A stretch of DNA of 64,000 nucleotides, taken from Clostridiaceae bacterium (GTDB lineage: Bacteria > Bacillota > Clostridia > Lachnospirales > Lachnospiraceae). The position numbers and the translations under genes were made by a program. Shown piece by piece: positions 24,065 to 33,635 of this stretch. Under the pieces are notes generated by a model. The model saw only the letters and a list, made by a program, of their open reading frames with translations, was not told where the DNA came from and did no database searches. Within the stretch, counting starts at the first letter, position 1. Every line of letters begins with the position of its first letter. Where the stretch lies: NCBI GenBank assembly GCA_009911065.1, contig QXWR01000010.1, positions 1 through 64,000 on the forward strand, written 5' to 3'.

Positions 24065-25056
24065 TTGGAAAGGCAGGAACAACAAGCAATGATTCGACAA
24101 GTTAAAAATATGGTGAAACAAAATGCGATTTTATATGGTATGTATTTAAAGCTCTATTCCGTATCAATGAAAAGCTTGACGGAAATTAACCCGGTACTGG
24201 CAACAAAATTGCTTTATAGAAGAGCAGTAGGGCACAAATTAAACCTAAAGAATCCAGTTGCAATGACAGAAAAAATGCAGTGGCTGAAACTGAATCACTA
24301 CAGGAATCATCCACTTGTTACTATGTGTGCAGATAAGTACAGAGTAAGGGAATTTATTCAAAAGAAGGGGTGTCCGGAGATTCTCAATGAATTGTATGGG
24401 GTGTGGGATAAGTTTGAGGATATTGACTTTCAAAAGCTGCCAAAAAAGTTTGTATTGAAATGTAATCATGGATGTGGGTACAACCTGATTTGTGAAGACA
24501 AAGACAGATTTGATCTAAAAATGGCCGAGAAAAAGATTAACAAATGGATGAAGGAAAGATATGGAAAAGAAACGGCAGAACTGGTTTATGATCAAATTGA
24601 AAGAAAAATTATTTGTGAGAAGTTTATGGAAAGTGAGGATGGAGAACCGCTGAAGGATTACAAAATATTTTGTTCTTATGGGGTCCCCAAATTGATTTAT
24701 GTTGTGACAGGAGGACATGGAGAAGGAATGTGTTTGGATTATTATACGACGGATTGGAAGTGGATTCCTGTCAGAAATGGTCAGCTGCCAAATGCACAGA
24801 CGAAAAGGAAGAAACCGGAACTTTTGAAGGAAATGTTAAATTATGCCAAAGTATTGTCTGCGGATTTTCCCCTTGTGAGAGTGGACTTGTACTGTGAATT
24901 TGGAAAAATATTTTTTGGGGAACTGACATTTTTGGCCACGGGGGGGTATTTCACTTAAAACCGCAACAATATGACAAGATTTTTGGGGAGATGTTTTCCA
25001 TACCAATTCATGAAAAAAGAGGTGGAAGAAGAAAGCATGGAGACAACATGGAATGA
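24065..25056 (+). pseudogene. TupA-like ATP-grasp protein, frame broken at a G7 tract
   Basis: The frame from 24065 (or ATG 24089) to the stop at 24958 encodes a TupA-like ATP-grasp/glycosyltransferase family protein: WLKLNHYRNHPLVTMCADKY, FVLKCNHGCGYNLICEDKDR, IICEKFMESEDGEPLKDYKI and KIFFGELTF. The end is abnormal: after GELTFLATGG it reads YFT and stops. One extra G in the G7 run at 24940-24946 would join it to VFHLKPQQYDKIFGEMF, the family's normal end, with a stop at 25054-25056. So the gene is one base out of frame at a homopolymer, either a true phase-variable OFF state or a sequencing error. These proteins are thought to modify capsule or teichuronic-type polymers; activity here is lost or weakened unless slippage restores it. 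Confidence 0.85.
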
Positions 25057-26593
25057 TCATAACCCTTCGCAGGGAGGGGAAAAAGGGATAAGAAAATATC
25101 TGTGGATTGTAACCAATAATCCATGGAAGAGGAATTTTTTGACAATATTCCTTATTTACCTGACAGCAGTATCTTCCATTTTGCGGGCCAATTATTTGTA
25201 TGTAGATGACATACGCCGGACAGCGGACGGACAAGGCAGATGGTTCGTTTATAGCAGGTATCTTTCCGATGTTCTGGCCCATGTGATTCATGGAGGAAAA
25301 TATTTATGTGATATAGCTCCCCTGCCTCAGATTTTGGCAATTCTTCTCTTATCATGGGGGGCGTCGTGTCTGCTTTGTATAGAAGAACCGATGCACAAGA
25401 TGCAGGAAAAGAAGTCTGAACAAAAGATTTTTCTTACTGGATTTTCCGTTATGCCGCTGGCATTGTTCCCATTTTATCTTCAGTGTTTATCTTATCGGTA
25501 TGATGCAGTGTACATGGCTCTTTCCGTAGTGTGTGGGATTTTTCCATTCTGTTATATAGAAAAAGATTGGAAGAAATTTCGGATATTCAGTTTTGTGGGG
25601 GCATTGTTTATGTGCATGACTTATCAGGCATCATCTGGAATTTATCCGATGCTGCTGGTATTTTGTCTTTGCTGTAAATGGAATAAAAAAGAGTTAAGGA
25701 AAGATTTTTTTAAGGAAATGATATGGGGAGCAATGATGTATTTAGGGGGTCTTCTGGTTTTTCGGATTTTTTTCATGAAACCTTTTGAAACCTATGTTTC
25801 CAGCAAAGTATATTCCATCTCTTCTCTGATTTCTGGAATGGCTTCCAATTATCAGCAGTATTATCACACAATGAGGAATTTGAGCCGCTGGCAGATATTG
25901 TTGTCTCTGTTTTTGTTTGGCTCTTTTATATGGACTTATACCATAAATTCCAGACAAAAAAAGATGTTTTCTTTTTTTCTGGCCATAGGTTTTTTATTCA
26001 TTGAGAGCATTCTTTCCCTTGGCATGTATATTATTCTTGAGAAAACCATGTTTCTGCCACGGACAATGTATGGATTTGGTTTTTTTCAGACCTTGTTGGC
26101 CATTTATGTGGTGAATCATTCCAGAGAAATTATATCAAAAATAATTGTAATTTTTCTAGGTTGGTCTTATTTCGTGTTCTCATTTACTTTTGGAAATGCA
26201 CTTTATGAACAAAAAGAATATACAGAAAATCAGATTATTCTTTTGATGAACAGTTTGGATAATCTGGACCAGCTAAACCATGAGAGGAACATACACATTA
26301 CAGGAAATATTGGGCGGTCTCCAATTCTTGAAAACATGATTCAAAATGGATATGAGATTCTCATTGATCTGGTACCTTATCCTTTTGGAAATGGTTGGGG
26401 CAGCAATCTTGTATTGACAACCTATTACAATTGTCAAAATCTTCGTTTTTCAGACCAGGCCAATGACATTACCAAAATGAAACTGCTGAAGGAAAACCAA
26501 TTTTTTAGAATTTACGGAGAGGGAGATCATTTGGAAATTGTATATCGGAATGCCTGGAAGGAACCAATCAATGAAAAAAGGCAGGCAGACTGA
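25037..26593 (+). CDS. GtrII-like polytopic glucosyltransferase-family membrane protein
   Basis: About 518 residues with ten or more membrane helices. The first loop after the first helix, LRANYLYVDDIRRTADGQGR, then FVYSRYLSDVLAHVIH and IAPLPQILAI, is the GtrII/GtrV pattern with its acidic DD. Such enzymes take sugar from undecaprenyl-phosphate and decorate the glycan at the outer face. The C-terminal about 100 residues are a soluble extracellular domain (ILLMNSLDNLDQLNHERNIH...). The ATG at 25037 follows AAGAGGTGGAAGAAGAAAGC and overlaps by 20 bases the restored tail of the TupA-like gene; ATG 25010 is possible. Dependence on a GtrA/GtrB partner is known for the phage family; none is seen here. 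Confidence 0.82.
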   Translation: METTWNDHNPSQGGEKGIRKYLWIVTNNPWKRNFLTIFLIYLTAVSSILRANYLYVDDIRRTADGQGRWFVYSRYLSDVLAHVIHGGKYLCDIAPLPQILAILLLSWGASCLLCIEEPMHKMQEKKSEQKIFLTGFSVMPLALFPFYLQCLSYRYDAVYMALSVVCGIFPFCYIEKDWKKFRIFSFVGALFMCMTYQASSGIYPMLLVFCLCCKWNKKELRKDFFKEMIWGAMMYLGGLLVFRIFFMKPFETYVSSKVYSISSLISGMASNYQQYYHTMRNLSRWQILLSLFLFGSFIWTYTINSRQKKMFSFFLAIGFLFIESILSLGMYIILEKTMFLPRTMYGFGFFQTLLAIYVVNHSREIISKIIVIFLGWSYFVFSFTFGNALYEQKEYTENQIILLMNSLDNLDQLNHERNIHITGNIGRSPILENMIQNGYEILIDLVPYPFGNGWGSNLVLTTYYNCQNLRFSDQANDITKMKLLKENQFFRIYGEGDHLEIVYRNAWKEPINEKRQAD

Positions 26594-26645
26594 AAAAGCG
26601 TTATGATATTTGGTCGGTCTGTATGATTTAGAAAGGAAAATAAAA

Positions 26646-27707
26646 ATGTCTATATTTAAAAATTCAACATTACTCATTACCGGCGGCACCGGCTCATTCG
26701 GCCATGCGGTCCTGAAGCATTTTTTGACCACAGATATAAAGGAAATCCGCATTTTTTCCCGTGATGAGAAAAAACAGGACGATATGCGCCATGACCTTCA
26801 AAGTCAGAATCCGGAGTGTGCGTCTAAAGTAAAATTCTATATTGGAGATGTGCGCAATCCACAGTCGGTTCATGATGCCATGCCAGGTGTGGATTTTATT
26901 TTTCATGCAGCAGCTTTAAAACAGGTACCAAGCTGCGAGTTTTTTCCAATGGAAGCGGTACATACCAATGTGGAAGGAACGGACCATGTGCTTCATGCGG
27001 CTATAGAGGCAGGTGTGAAACGGGTGGTTTGTCTTAGCACAGACAAGGCTGCTTATCCCATCAATGCCATGGGAACTTCAAAAGCTATGATGGAACATGT
27101 GATTCGGGCCAATGCCAGAGTGGCTGCTGAGCGGGGGAATACGGTGATTTGCTGTACCCGCTATGGTAATGTAATGTGCAGCCGGGGTTCTGTCATTCCT
27201 CTTTTTATTGACCAGATTAAAAGCAAAAATCCCATTACGATTACAGACCCTAAAATGACCAGGTTTCTTATGAATTTAGACGAAGCTGTGGATTTGGTTC
27301 AATTTGCTTTTGAACATGCCAGTCCGGGGGATTTGTTTATTCAAAAATCCGATGCCAGCAGAATTGATGTGATGGCTAAGGCTGTGCAGAAATTGTTTGG
27401 AGATACAGGGGTGCGAATCATTGGGACCCGCCATGGAGAGAAGCTGTATGAGACATTGATGACAAGAGAAGAGCGGCTGCGTTCCGAGGACATGGGTCAT
27501 TACTACCGGGTATCTGCCGATAATCGGGACTTAAATTACGACCAGTATTTTGTGGACGGGCAGGTGCAGACCGAATCCGAGGAAGCATACACAAGCCATA
27601 ACACAAGACTGCTTAACGTAGAGGAAACCGTTGCGAAGCTTCTTACTGCAGATTATGTGAAGGACCAGTTAAATGAAAAAGAAAATCTTCCAAATACATC
27701 AAGATGA
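26646..27707 (+). CDS. capE: UDP-GlcNAc 4,6-dehydratase/5-epimerase (CapE/FnlA)
   Basis: 353 residues, first enzyme of UDP-L-FucNAc synthesis. NSTLLITGGTGSFGHAVLKH binds the cofactor; RIFSRDEKKQDDMRHDL, AALKQVPSCEFFPMEAV, CLSTDKAAYPINAMGTSKAM (TDK and the Met-containing active site) and RYGNVMCSRGSVIPLF are CapE/FnlA hallmarks. ATG at 26646 follows AGAAAGGAAAATAAAA. The next two genes complete the same pathway in order, which makes the assignment secure. Confidence 0.93.
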   Translation: MSIFKNSTLLITGGTGSFGHAVLKHFLTTDIKEIRIFSRDEKKQDDMRHDLQSQNPECASKVKFYIGDVRNPQSVHDAMPGVDFIFHAAALKQVPSCEFFPMEAVHTNVEGTDHVLHAAIEAGVKRVVCLSTDKAAYPINAMGTSKAMMEHVIRANARVAAERGNTVICCTRYGNVMCSRGSVIPLFIDQIKSKNPITITDPKMTRFLMNLDEAVDLVQFAFEHASPGDLFIQKSDASRIDVMAKAVQKLFGDTGVRIIGTRHGEKLYETLMTREERLRSEDMGHYYRVSADNRDLNYDQYFVDGQVQTESEEAYTSHNTRLLNVEETVAKLLTADYVKDQLNEKENLPNTSR

Positions 27708-27814
27708 CGAAGGAACAAAGAAAATGTTTCGCACACAAAAAAGAGTGTAAAAAAAGAAGTGCTTAAAAAGGAGTGCTTAAAAAGAGCGCTCAAAAAGAAA
27801 AAGGCGGTGAAAAA

Positions 27815-29002
27815 ATGAAGTTGCTTATTACAGGCGCCAAGGGGTTTATTGGAAGAAATCTGATTGAAAATCTGAAAAATATTCGGGATGGGAAAAATCT
27901 TACAAGGCCAGACCTTTTCATTGAAGAAATTTTTGAATATGATGTGGACACAAATCCGGCTCTTTTGGATTTTTTCTGCCAAAACTGTGATTTTGTTTTT
28001 CATCTTGCCGGAGTAAACCGGCCCAAAGAACCGAAGGAATTTATGGAGGGGAATTTTGGATTTACCTCTCGTCTGTTAGACACTTTGGAAAAATATGAAA
28101 ACCAGTGTCCGGTGATGCTTGCCAGTTCCATTCAGGCAGAGCTTACAGGACGGTATAAGGATTCGGATTATGGGAAGAGCAAACTTGCAGGAGAAGAGCT
28201 GCTGCTTCAGTATAAAGCCCGAACTGGGAGTCCTGTTCTTATTTACCGGTTTCCCAATCTTTTTGGAAAATGGTGCCGTCCCAATTACAATTCTGTGGTG
28301 GCGACTTTTTGCAATGCCATAGCCAATGGTTTGGAATATACCGTAAATGACCCTCATACGGAACTGGAATTGGTCTACATTGATGATCTTGTGGAAGAGC
28401 TTTTCAATGCTTTGGAGGGAAAGGAGCATAAAAAGGGAGACTTTTGTTATGTTCCCACGTCCTGTTTTGCCACTTTAGGGGAGATTGCAGAACGGATTCA
28501 ATCTTTTTCTTCCAGGTTTTCTCCCATTTTTCTGCCGGAAATTCCGGATCATTCATTTGAAAAAAAGCTATATTCCACCTATTTATCCTATCTTCCAGAA
28601 TCCAAAATAAGTTGTGATTTACATGCAAAAGAAGATGAGCGGGGCAGCTTTACAGAGCTGTTTCGCACCGATTCCTGCGGTCAGATTTCCGTCAATGTGA
28701 CAAAACCGGGAAAGACAAAAGGACATCATTGGCACAACAGCAAGTGGGAGATTTTTATTGTGGTTTCCGGTCATGGAAGGATTTTGGAAAGAAAGTTAGG
28801 CATAAATCCGGAAACCGGAACGCCTTATCCGGTTACAGAGTTTGAGGTGTCTGGAAAAGAGATGAGGGCAGTATATATGCTGCCGGGACATACCCACAGC
28901 ATTACCAACTTATCAAAAACACAGGATTTGGTGACGATTATGTGGGCAAATGAAACATTTGATTTGGAAAATCCGGACACATTTTATGAAAAGGTGGAGT
29001 GA
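27815..29002 (+). CDS. capF: Bifunctional epimerase/reductase of UDP-L-FucNAc pathway (CapF/FnlB)
   Basis: 395 residues: an SDR domain (LLITGAKGFIGRNLIENL; FHLAGVNRPKEPKEF; YRFPNLFGKWCRPNYNS) and a C-terminal cupin (about residues 265-390) with the metal-binding run KPGKTKGHHWHNSKWEIFIV and LPGHTHSITNLS. This two-domain layout is specific to CapF: the cupin epimerises at C3 and the SDR reduces C4. ATG 27815 follows AAAGGCGGTGAAAAA. The 107-base gap before it has a small tandem duplication of AAGTGCTTAAAAAG-like units. Confidence 0.93.
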   Translation: MKLLITGAKGFIGRNLIENLKNIRDGKNLTRPDLFIEEIFEYDVDTNPALLDFFCQNCDFVFHLAGVNRPKEPKEFMEGNFGFTSRLLDTLEKYENQCPVMLASSIQAELTGRYKDSDYGKSKLAGEELLLQYKARTGSPVLIYRFPNLFGKWCRPNYNSVVATFCNAIANGLEYTVNDPHTELELVYIDDLVEELFNALEGKEHKKGDFCYVPTSCFATLGEIAERIQSFSSRFSPIFLPEIPDHSFEKKLYSTYLSYLPESKISCDLHAKEDERGSFTELFRTDSCGQISVNVTKPGKTKGHHWHNSKWEIFIVVSGHGRILERKLGINPETGTPYPVTEFEVSGKEMRAVYMLPGHTHSITNLSKTQDLVTIMWANETFDLENPDTFYEKVE

Positions 29003-29004
29003 AA

Positions 29005-30213
29005 ATGGAGAGGAAAAGAACGGATTTTAAGTCAGTAAAATGGCAGGAAAAGGGAACATTAAAGCTGCTGATTGTAGTGGGGACAAGACCGGAGATTATC
29101 CGGCTGTCGGAAGTGATTAAGAAATGCAGGCGCTATTTTGATGTGATTTTGTGCCATACCGGGCAGAATTATGACTACAATTTAAACGGAATTTTCTTTC
29201 GTGATTTGGGGCTTGAGGCGCCGGAAGTATACCTGGATGCAGTGGGGCAGGACTTGGGTTTTACCATGGGAAATATCATAGGGTATTCCTATGAGCTGAT
29301 GGATGCCATTCGTCCGGATGCCCTTTTGGTGCTGGGGGACACCAATTCCTGCCTGTCGGCAATCAGCGCCAAGCGTCTTCACATTCCCATTTTTCATATG
29401 GAGGCAGGGAACCGGTGTAAGGATGAGTGTCTGCCGGAGGAGACTAACCGACGGATCGTGGACATTATTTCCGACGTGAATCTGGCTTATTCGGAACATG
29501 CAAGAAGATATTTGGCAGAATGCGGACTTCCAAAGGAGCGAACGTTTGTGACGGGAAGTCCCATGGCTGAAGTGTTAAAAAAGAATCTTCTTTCGATTGT
29601 CCATTCGGATGTTCACAAACGGCTGTCCCAGGAAACGAAAATCCAGATAAAGCCGGGAAAGTATATCCTTCTTTCTGCCCATCGGGAGGAAAATATTGAC
29701 ACAGAAAAGAATTTTTTATCATTGTTTCAGGGGATCAATGCCATGGCACGAAAGTATCAGATGCCGGTTTTATATTCCTGTCATCCCCGTTCCAGAAAGC
29801 GGTTGGAGAGCAGTGGATTTCCTTTGGATTCTTCTGTAATTGCCCATGAACCTTTGGGATTTCACGATTATAATTGTCTGCAGATGAATGCTTATGCGGT
29901 GGTATCAGATTCCGGGACCTTGCCAGAGGAGAGCAGTTTTTTCCAGTCCATTGACCATCCGTTTCCAGCGGTGTGTATAAGGACCAGCACGGAAAGGCCG
30001 GAGGCATTGGATAAGGGAGGCTTTGTGTTGTCGGGAATCCAGTCTTTGGGGCTGCTTCAGGCAGTAGATTTGGCGGTAGAAATGCACCAGGCCGGAGATT
30101 ATGGCCTTCCGGTTGTGGATTATATGGATGAAAATGTAAGCAGCAAGGTGGTGAAAATCATTCAGTCTTATACTGGGATTGTGAATCAGATGGTGTGGAG
30201 AAAGGGAGATTGA
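29005..30213 (+). CDS. capG: UDP-N-acetyl sugar 2-epimerase (CapG/FnlC, WecB superfamily)
   Basis: 402 residues. LLIVVGTRPEIIRLSEVIKK and HTGQNYDYNLNGIFFRDLGL at the N-terminus; FHMEAGNRCKDECLPEETNR, where the N-R-C variation distinguishes the FnlC/CapG branch from WecB (usually G-L-R); LSAHREENIDTEKNF and VSDSGTLPEESSF in the second domain. It carries out the last step to UDP-L-FucNAc. ATG 29005 follows AAGGTGGAGTGAAA and is 2 bases beyond the CapF stop. Last gene of the polysaccharide operon. Confidence 0.9.
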   Translation: MERKRTDFKSVKWQEKGTLKLLIVVGTRPEIIRLSEVIKKCRRYFDVILCHTGQNYDYNLNGIFFRDLGLEAPEVYLDAVGQDLGFTMGNIIGYSYELMDAIRPDALLVLGDTNSCLSAISAKRLHIPIFHMEAGNRCKDECLPEETNRRIVDIISDVNLAYSEHARRYLAECGLPKERTFVTGSPMAEVLKKNLLSIVHSDVHKRLSQETKIQIKPGKYILLSAHREENIDTEKNFLSLFQGINAMARKYQMPVLYSCHPRSRKRLESSGFPLDSSVIAHEPLGFHDYNCLQMNAYAVVSDSGTLPEESSFFQSIDHPFPAVCIRTSTERPEALDKGGFVLSGIQSLGLLQAVDLAVEMHQAGDYGLPVVDYMDENVSSKVVKIIQSYTGIVNQMVWRKGD

Positions 30214-30286
30214 AACAAAATGACACCCCTTTGGCATGATCAGAAACCATTCTAACATCATCCCAAAGAGGTGTATAACGCAAAAC

Positions 30287-32314
30287 TTATTTAATTCGGA
30301 ACTGGCTGATCAGGCGGTTTAGTGTTCTGGCCTGATCGGACAGTTCATTGGAAATCACCGCGCTCTTTTCGGCAGTTTCCGAGTTTGCCTGTATTACTTT
30401 GGACACTTCTTTAATTCGGTTTTCCACCGAAACAATCATGTGAGACTGCTGGATGCTGGCACGGGAGATCTCATCCATTTGTGCTTTGATGGATTGTACA
30501 CATTCACTGATCACCTGCATAGAAGAGATGGCGTGGTTGGTGGATTCTGTGCCGGTTTTAACATCCTGGATAGAGCGGCCGATTAGAGAACTGGAATCCC
30601 TGGCGGCTTCTGCAGACCGGGCGGCCAGGTTCCTGACCTCATCGGATACAACTGAGAATCCTTTTCCTGCACTGCCAGCACGGGAGGCTTCTACTGCAGC
30701 ATTCAGTGCAAGAATGTTAGTTTGGAAAGCAATATCTTCTATGGCTTTGATTATGGTGCTGATCTGAGTGGAGGATTTGTCAATATTTTGGGTGGCAGCC
30801 ATTAACTCTTCCATCTTTTTGTCTGCCTCTGCTGCATAGCCAGTGGCTTTTTCTACCAGATCGCTGGCATTGCCGCAACGGACGGCGCTGTTTTGAATTT
30901 GAGTGGTAATGTCTGTGACATTGGAGATAAGTCCCTGGATGGAATCTTTTTGCTGTATGGTTCCCTGGGACAGAGCCTGTGCTTCTGTGGATACCTGGAC
31001 GGCCCCGGCTCCCACTTCATTTGCAATATGAGAGATATTGCACATCACATCCGTAAGATGAGTGCGGATACTTTTCAGGCTTTCTGCCAAAACTTTAAAA
31101 TCCCCTTTATAATAAGATTCATTTTTTGATACGTCAACTGCAATATTGCCCTTTGCCATCTCACCTAAGATGCGGCCAATATCATCAATGGTTCTTCTTA
31201 GACATTCGCATACATGATGAATGGTCTTTGCAATCATGCCAATTTCATCGTTTCGTTCATAAAAAGGTTCCAATTCCCGGTCAGCGGAAAGTTCCAGATT
31301 GCCCAGACGCCGGATTGCCCTTTCCATGACCATAAGCTCCCGGCCTTCCCAGTATAAAATAAGCAGGGTGACAAGAAGAATGGCTGTGGTAACAATGGCA
31401 CACAAAATGCCTACGATAATATGTACGGCCATTACTTTTTCATAGACTTCCGCCGCATCGTCATGGACAATGAAAATCCAGTTCCGGTCTTTTAAATATT
31501 TGTAAACCACCAGCTGGCTTACCTGATTTTCGTCCTCATAGGAATAGGTGCCTGCCTGTGTGTTGCTGTTTTCCTTGATTTGCTGAATGATTTTCAGATA
31601 GCCAATATCTGTAGTTTCGGTATTTAACAAGTTTTGATCGGTATGATACAAGTAGGTTCCGGTTTCTGCATTGAGAAATACATACTCACTGTGAGAAAGC
31701 CCTTTTATATCTAAATCCAGCAAAGCATCCATCAGATGGCTGGCATAAACGCCGGCGCCTACAAATCCAATACATTCATCATTGTCAAAAATTGGATAGT
31801 ACATAGAAAGAATCATACTTCCGGTTCCGGGAGATTTCATGATTCCTAAATTGGTCAGCTGAGGTTTGGTTAAAATGGTATTTTGGAATGTTTCTAATGA
31901 TTCCCCGGTTCGGGTAGTGATTCCAATGGCCCGGTCTGAAGTGTGTGTCAGGACATAAGTGGAGGGAGTGCCAATGTACAATCCTTCAAAAATTCCCTTG
32001 ACGTTTGCAAAATCTTCTGTGTACTGTTGTGCTTTTTTCAGCAGCTGGGGATTTTCCGGGTCGGCAAGAAGCTCTCGGACTTCACTGCTTAAAGCAAATG
32101 CCTCAATATATTCTTCTGCAGAAGTGACATAATCATTTATAATAGCAGCTCTGGATTCAACGGCATCGATCATTTGATTGGTAATGTTGTCTTTCACAAC
32201 AGATGCTATGCGGTTGGAGACGATCAGCCAGAGAAGCAACATTCCGGAAACCGTGATGATGGTGGTAATAATGCCAATACGCGTGGCAAGCTTTTGATTT
32301 ACTAGAATTTTCAT
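30287..32314 (-). CDS. Methyl-accepting chemotaxis protein
   Basis: About 675 residues. Short cytoplasmic N-terminus and a first membrane helix (IITTIITVSGMLLLWLIVS), a large extracellular dCache-like sensor (about residues 40-290: EGLYIGTPSTYVLTHTSDRA, FVGAGVYASHLMDALLDLDI), a second helix (VHIIVGILCAIVTTAILLVT), a HAMP region, and the signalling coiled coil whose tip reads EDIAFQTNILALNAAVEASR followed by AGSAGKGFSVVSDEVRNLAA. ATG 32314 follows AGGGAGGATAGT. The ligand is unknown; the neighbouring citrate genes make an organic-acid sensor conceivable. Convergent with capG. Confidence 0.93.
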   Translation of the reverse strand: MKILVNQKLATRIGIITTIITVSGMLLLWLIVSNRIASVVKDNITNQMIDAVESRAAIINDYVTSAEEYIEAFALSSEVRELLADPENPQLLKKAQQYTEDFANVKGIFEGLYIGTPSTYVLTHTSDRAIGITTRTGESLETFQNTILTKPQLTNLGIMKSPGTGSMILSMYYPIFDNDECIGFVGAGVYASHLMDALLDLDIKGLSHSEYVFLNAETGTYLYHTDQNLLNTETTDIGYLKIIQQIKENSNTQAGTYSYEDENQVSQLVVYKYLKDRNWIFIVHDDAAEVYEKVMAVHIIVGILCAIVTTAILLVTLLILYWEGRELMVMERAIRRLGNLELSADRELEPFYERNDEIGMIAKTIHHVCECLRRTIDDIGRILGEMAKGNIAVDVSKNESYYKGDFKVLAESLKSIRTHLTDVMCNISHIANEVGAGAVQVSTEAQALSQGTIQQKDSIQGLISNVTDITTQIQNSAVRCGNASDLVEKATGYAAEADKKMEELMAATQNIDKSSTQISTIIKAIEDIAFQTNILALNAAVEASRAGSAGKGFSVVSDEVRNLAARSAEAARDSSSLIGRSIQDVKTGTESTNHAISSMQVISECVQSIKAQMDEISRASIQQSHMIVSVENRIKEVSKVIQANSETAEKSAVISNELSDQARTLNRLISQFRIK

Positions 32315-32470
32315 ACTATCCTCCCTGCAATAAAGAATCAACCTTAGACAGTAGGTTGGAACGGCTATGGATGATAACCGATTTTGCGAAAATTATTTTA
32401 ACATGAGTGATTCTGGTTTTCAAGTATGAAATTGATTTTTCACACGAAATTAACTTAGAAAATAAGAAGA

Positions 32471-32522
32471 CAAAAGAGAGGGCGCAGACCGGACAATAAC
32501 GGATCGGCGTCCTCTCTTTTTT
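32471..32522 (-). terminator. Intrinsic terminator after the LysR gene
   Basis: AAAGAGAGG-x-CGC at 32474-32484 pairs with GCG-x-CCTCTCTTT near 32507-32519, starting right at the LysR stop codon; T-rich sequence follows on both strands. Confidence 0.7.
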
Positions 32523-33432
32523 AGTGGAGAAACGGCTTCTCTACCTGAGTAAGAATCTGAATAAAATCTCTCATATATTTGGGAAGATAAAGGTCCTTTC
32601 GATGGCAGATGTAAAAGCTGCGCCGGTTTTCAATGCCCTTTATGGGATAAATGTTACAGTAAGGATGAAGCTCAGGGGACATTTCGATATAGTTTATGGG
32701 ACAAATAAACACAGCGTCACAGGCAATGGTGGTGCGTTTGGCAACCTCAATGCTGGAGGTTTCCAGAAGAATTTTAGGCTGAATATCATAGGTGATAAAC
32801 AACCGGTCCTGGGTGGTTCGAACGCTGTGTCCTGGTTTGCTGCAAATAAAAAGCTCGTCCTTTGCTTCCAGGATGGAGATCTCTGTACCAGAAGAAATTC
32901 GTTTGGCAATGTCCGTATTTTTGCTGGTGAGAAGCACCAGGTCCTCGTCCTCAATCAGGGTGTAGCGCAGCTCCTCGTGCTTTGGGTAGGTAGTAAGGCA
33001 GGCAAGGTCAAGAGAACCTTCTAGGACCATGGATTCTAAGGTGGCGGAACCGTATTCCATCAGTTTCAGCGATACAAAAGGATATTTCTTTTGAAATCGG
33101 GGGAGGACATAGGGCATAACCTGCATGGCCCGCTGGACTGGCACTCCCAGGCGGATAAAGCCGTGGTCTTCGTGGTTGATTTCTTCGATTTCTCTGGCCA
33201 GATTATGGTTAATGGCAAGAATCTGTTTGGCAGCTTCCACATATTTCTGTCCGGCGTAGGTAAGAGTCAGAGGGTCCGTGTTGCGGTTGAAAATAGTGGC
33301 GCCTAAGTTGTTTTCCACGATTTTAATGGTCTGGCTTAGGGAAGGCTGGGACACATAAAGCTTTTTTGCTGCACTGGTAATGCTGCCTTCCGAAAGAACG
33401 GTGAGCACATATTGAATGTGTCTGATATTCAT
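32521..33432 (-). CDS. LysR-family transcriptional regulator
   Basis: 303 residues. N-terminal winged helix: MNIRHIQYVLTVLSEGSITS, AAKKLYVSQPSLSQTIKIVE, NNLGATIFNR. The rest is the co-inducer domain (GFIRLGVPVQRAMQVMPYVL; ILLETSSIEVAKRTT; GIENRRSFYICHRKDLYLPK). ATG 33432 follows AGAAAGGAGTGTCCTCC. It is divergent from the citrate lyase genes, the usual LysR layout, so it probably controls citD-citE-citF-transporter in response to citrate or a related acid. A dyad (TTATGGGACCATAA, 33524-33537) between them is a candidate operator. Confidence 0.92.
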   Translation of the reverse strand: MNIRHIQYVLTVLSEGSITSAAKKLYVSQPSLSQTIKIVENNLGATIFNRNTDPLTLTYAGQKYVEAAKQILAINHNLAREIEEINHEDHGFIRLGVPVQRAMQVMPYVLPRFQKKYPFVSLKLMEYGSATLESMVLEGSLDLACLTTYPKHEELRYTLIEDEDLVLLTSKNTDIAKRISSGTEISILEAKDELFICSKPGHSVRTTQDRLFITYDIQPKILLETSSIEVAKRTTIACDAVFICPINYIEMSPELHPYCNIYPIKGIENRRSFYICHRKDLYLPKYMRDFIQILTQVEKPFLH

Positions 33433-33523
33433 GGAGGACACTCCTTTCTAATTCCTATATAACCATACCGCAGGGAGGCCGGGAACGCAAGCAAAAAACG
33501 TATTTTGGGCTATAGGTTTTTAC

Positions 33524-33537
33524 TTATGGGACCATAA
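33524..33537. promoter_or_regulatory. Candidate LysR operator dyad
   Basis: TTATGG-GA-CCATAA, a perfect 14-bp dyad 13 bases upstream of the citD -35 box and about 90 bases from the LysR start. Further CCATA-type half-sites lie near 33462 and 33573. Confidence 0.45.
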
Positions 33538-33549
33538 AAGGCTTTGTAT

Positions 33550-33578
33550 TTGTCAAAGAATAATCCAGATGTTACCAT
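33550..33578 (+). promoter_or_regulatory. Promoter of the citrate lyase operon
   Basis: TTGTCA at 33550-33555, 17-base spacer, TACCAT at 33573-33578. The weak -10 fits a promoter that needs an activator. Confidence 0.6.
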
Positions 33579-33635
33579 AAGGCTATCAAGCAGGAAAAAC
33601 AAAACGGGAATCGGGAAATTAAAGGAGGAATTGGA

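Noticed and set aside
24971-25036. Upstream start of the GtrII-like gene at 24971
   Set aside because: The added residues come from the frame-shifted tail of the TupA-like gene; 25037 (or 25010) has the better ribosome site.
30220-30275. Imperfect inverted repeat ACACCCCTTTGG / CCAAAGAGGTGT between capG and the chemoreceptor gene
   Set aside because: It probably helps to separate the convergent genes but has one mismatch, a long loop and no T-run, so I do not list it as a terminator.
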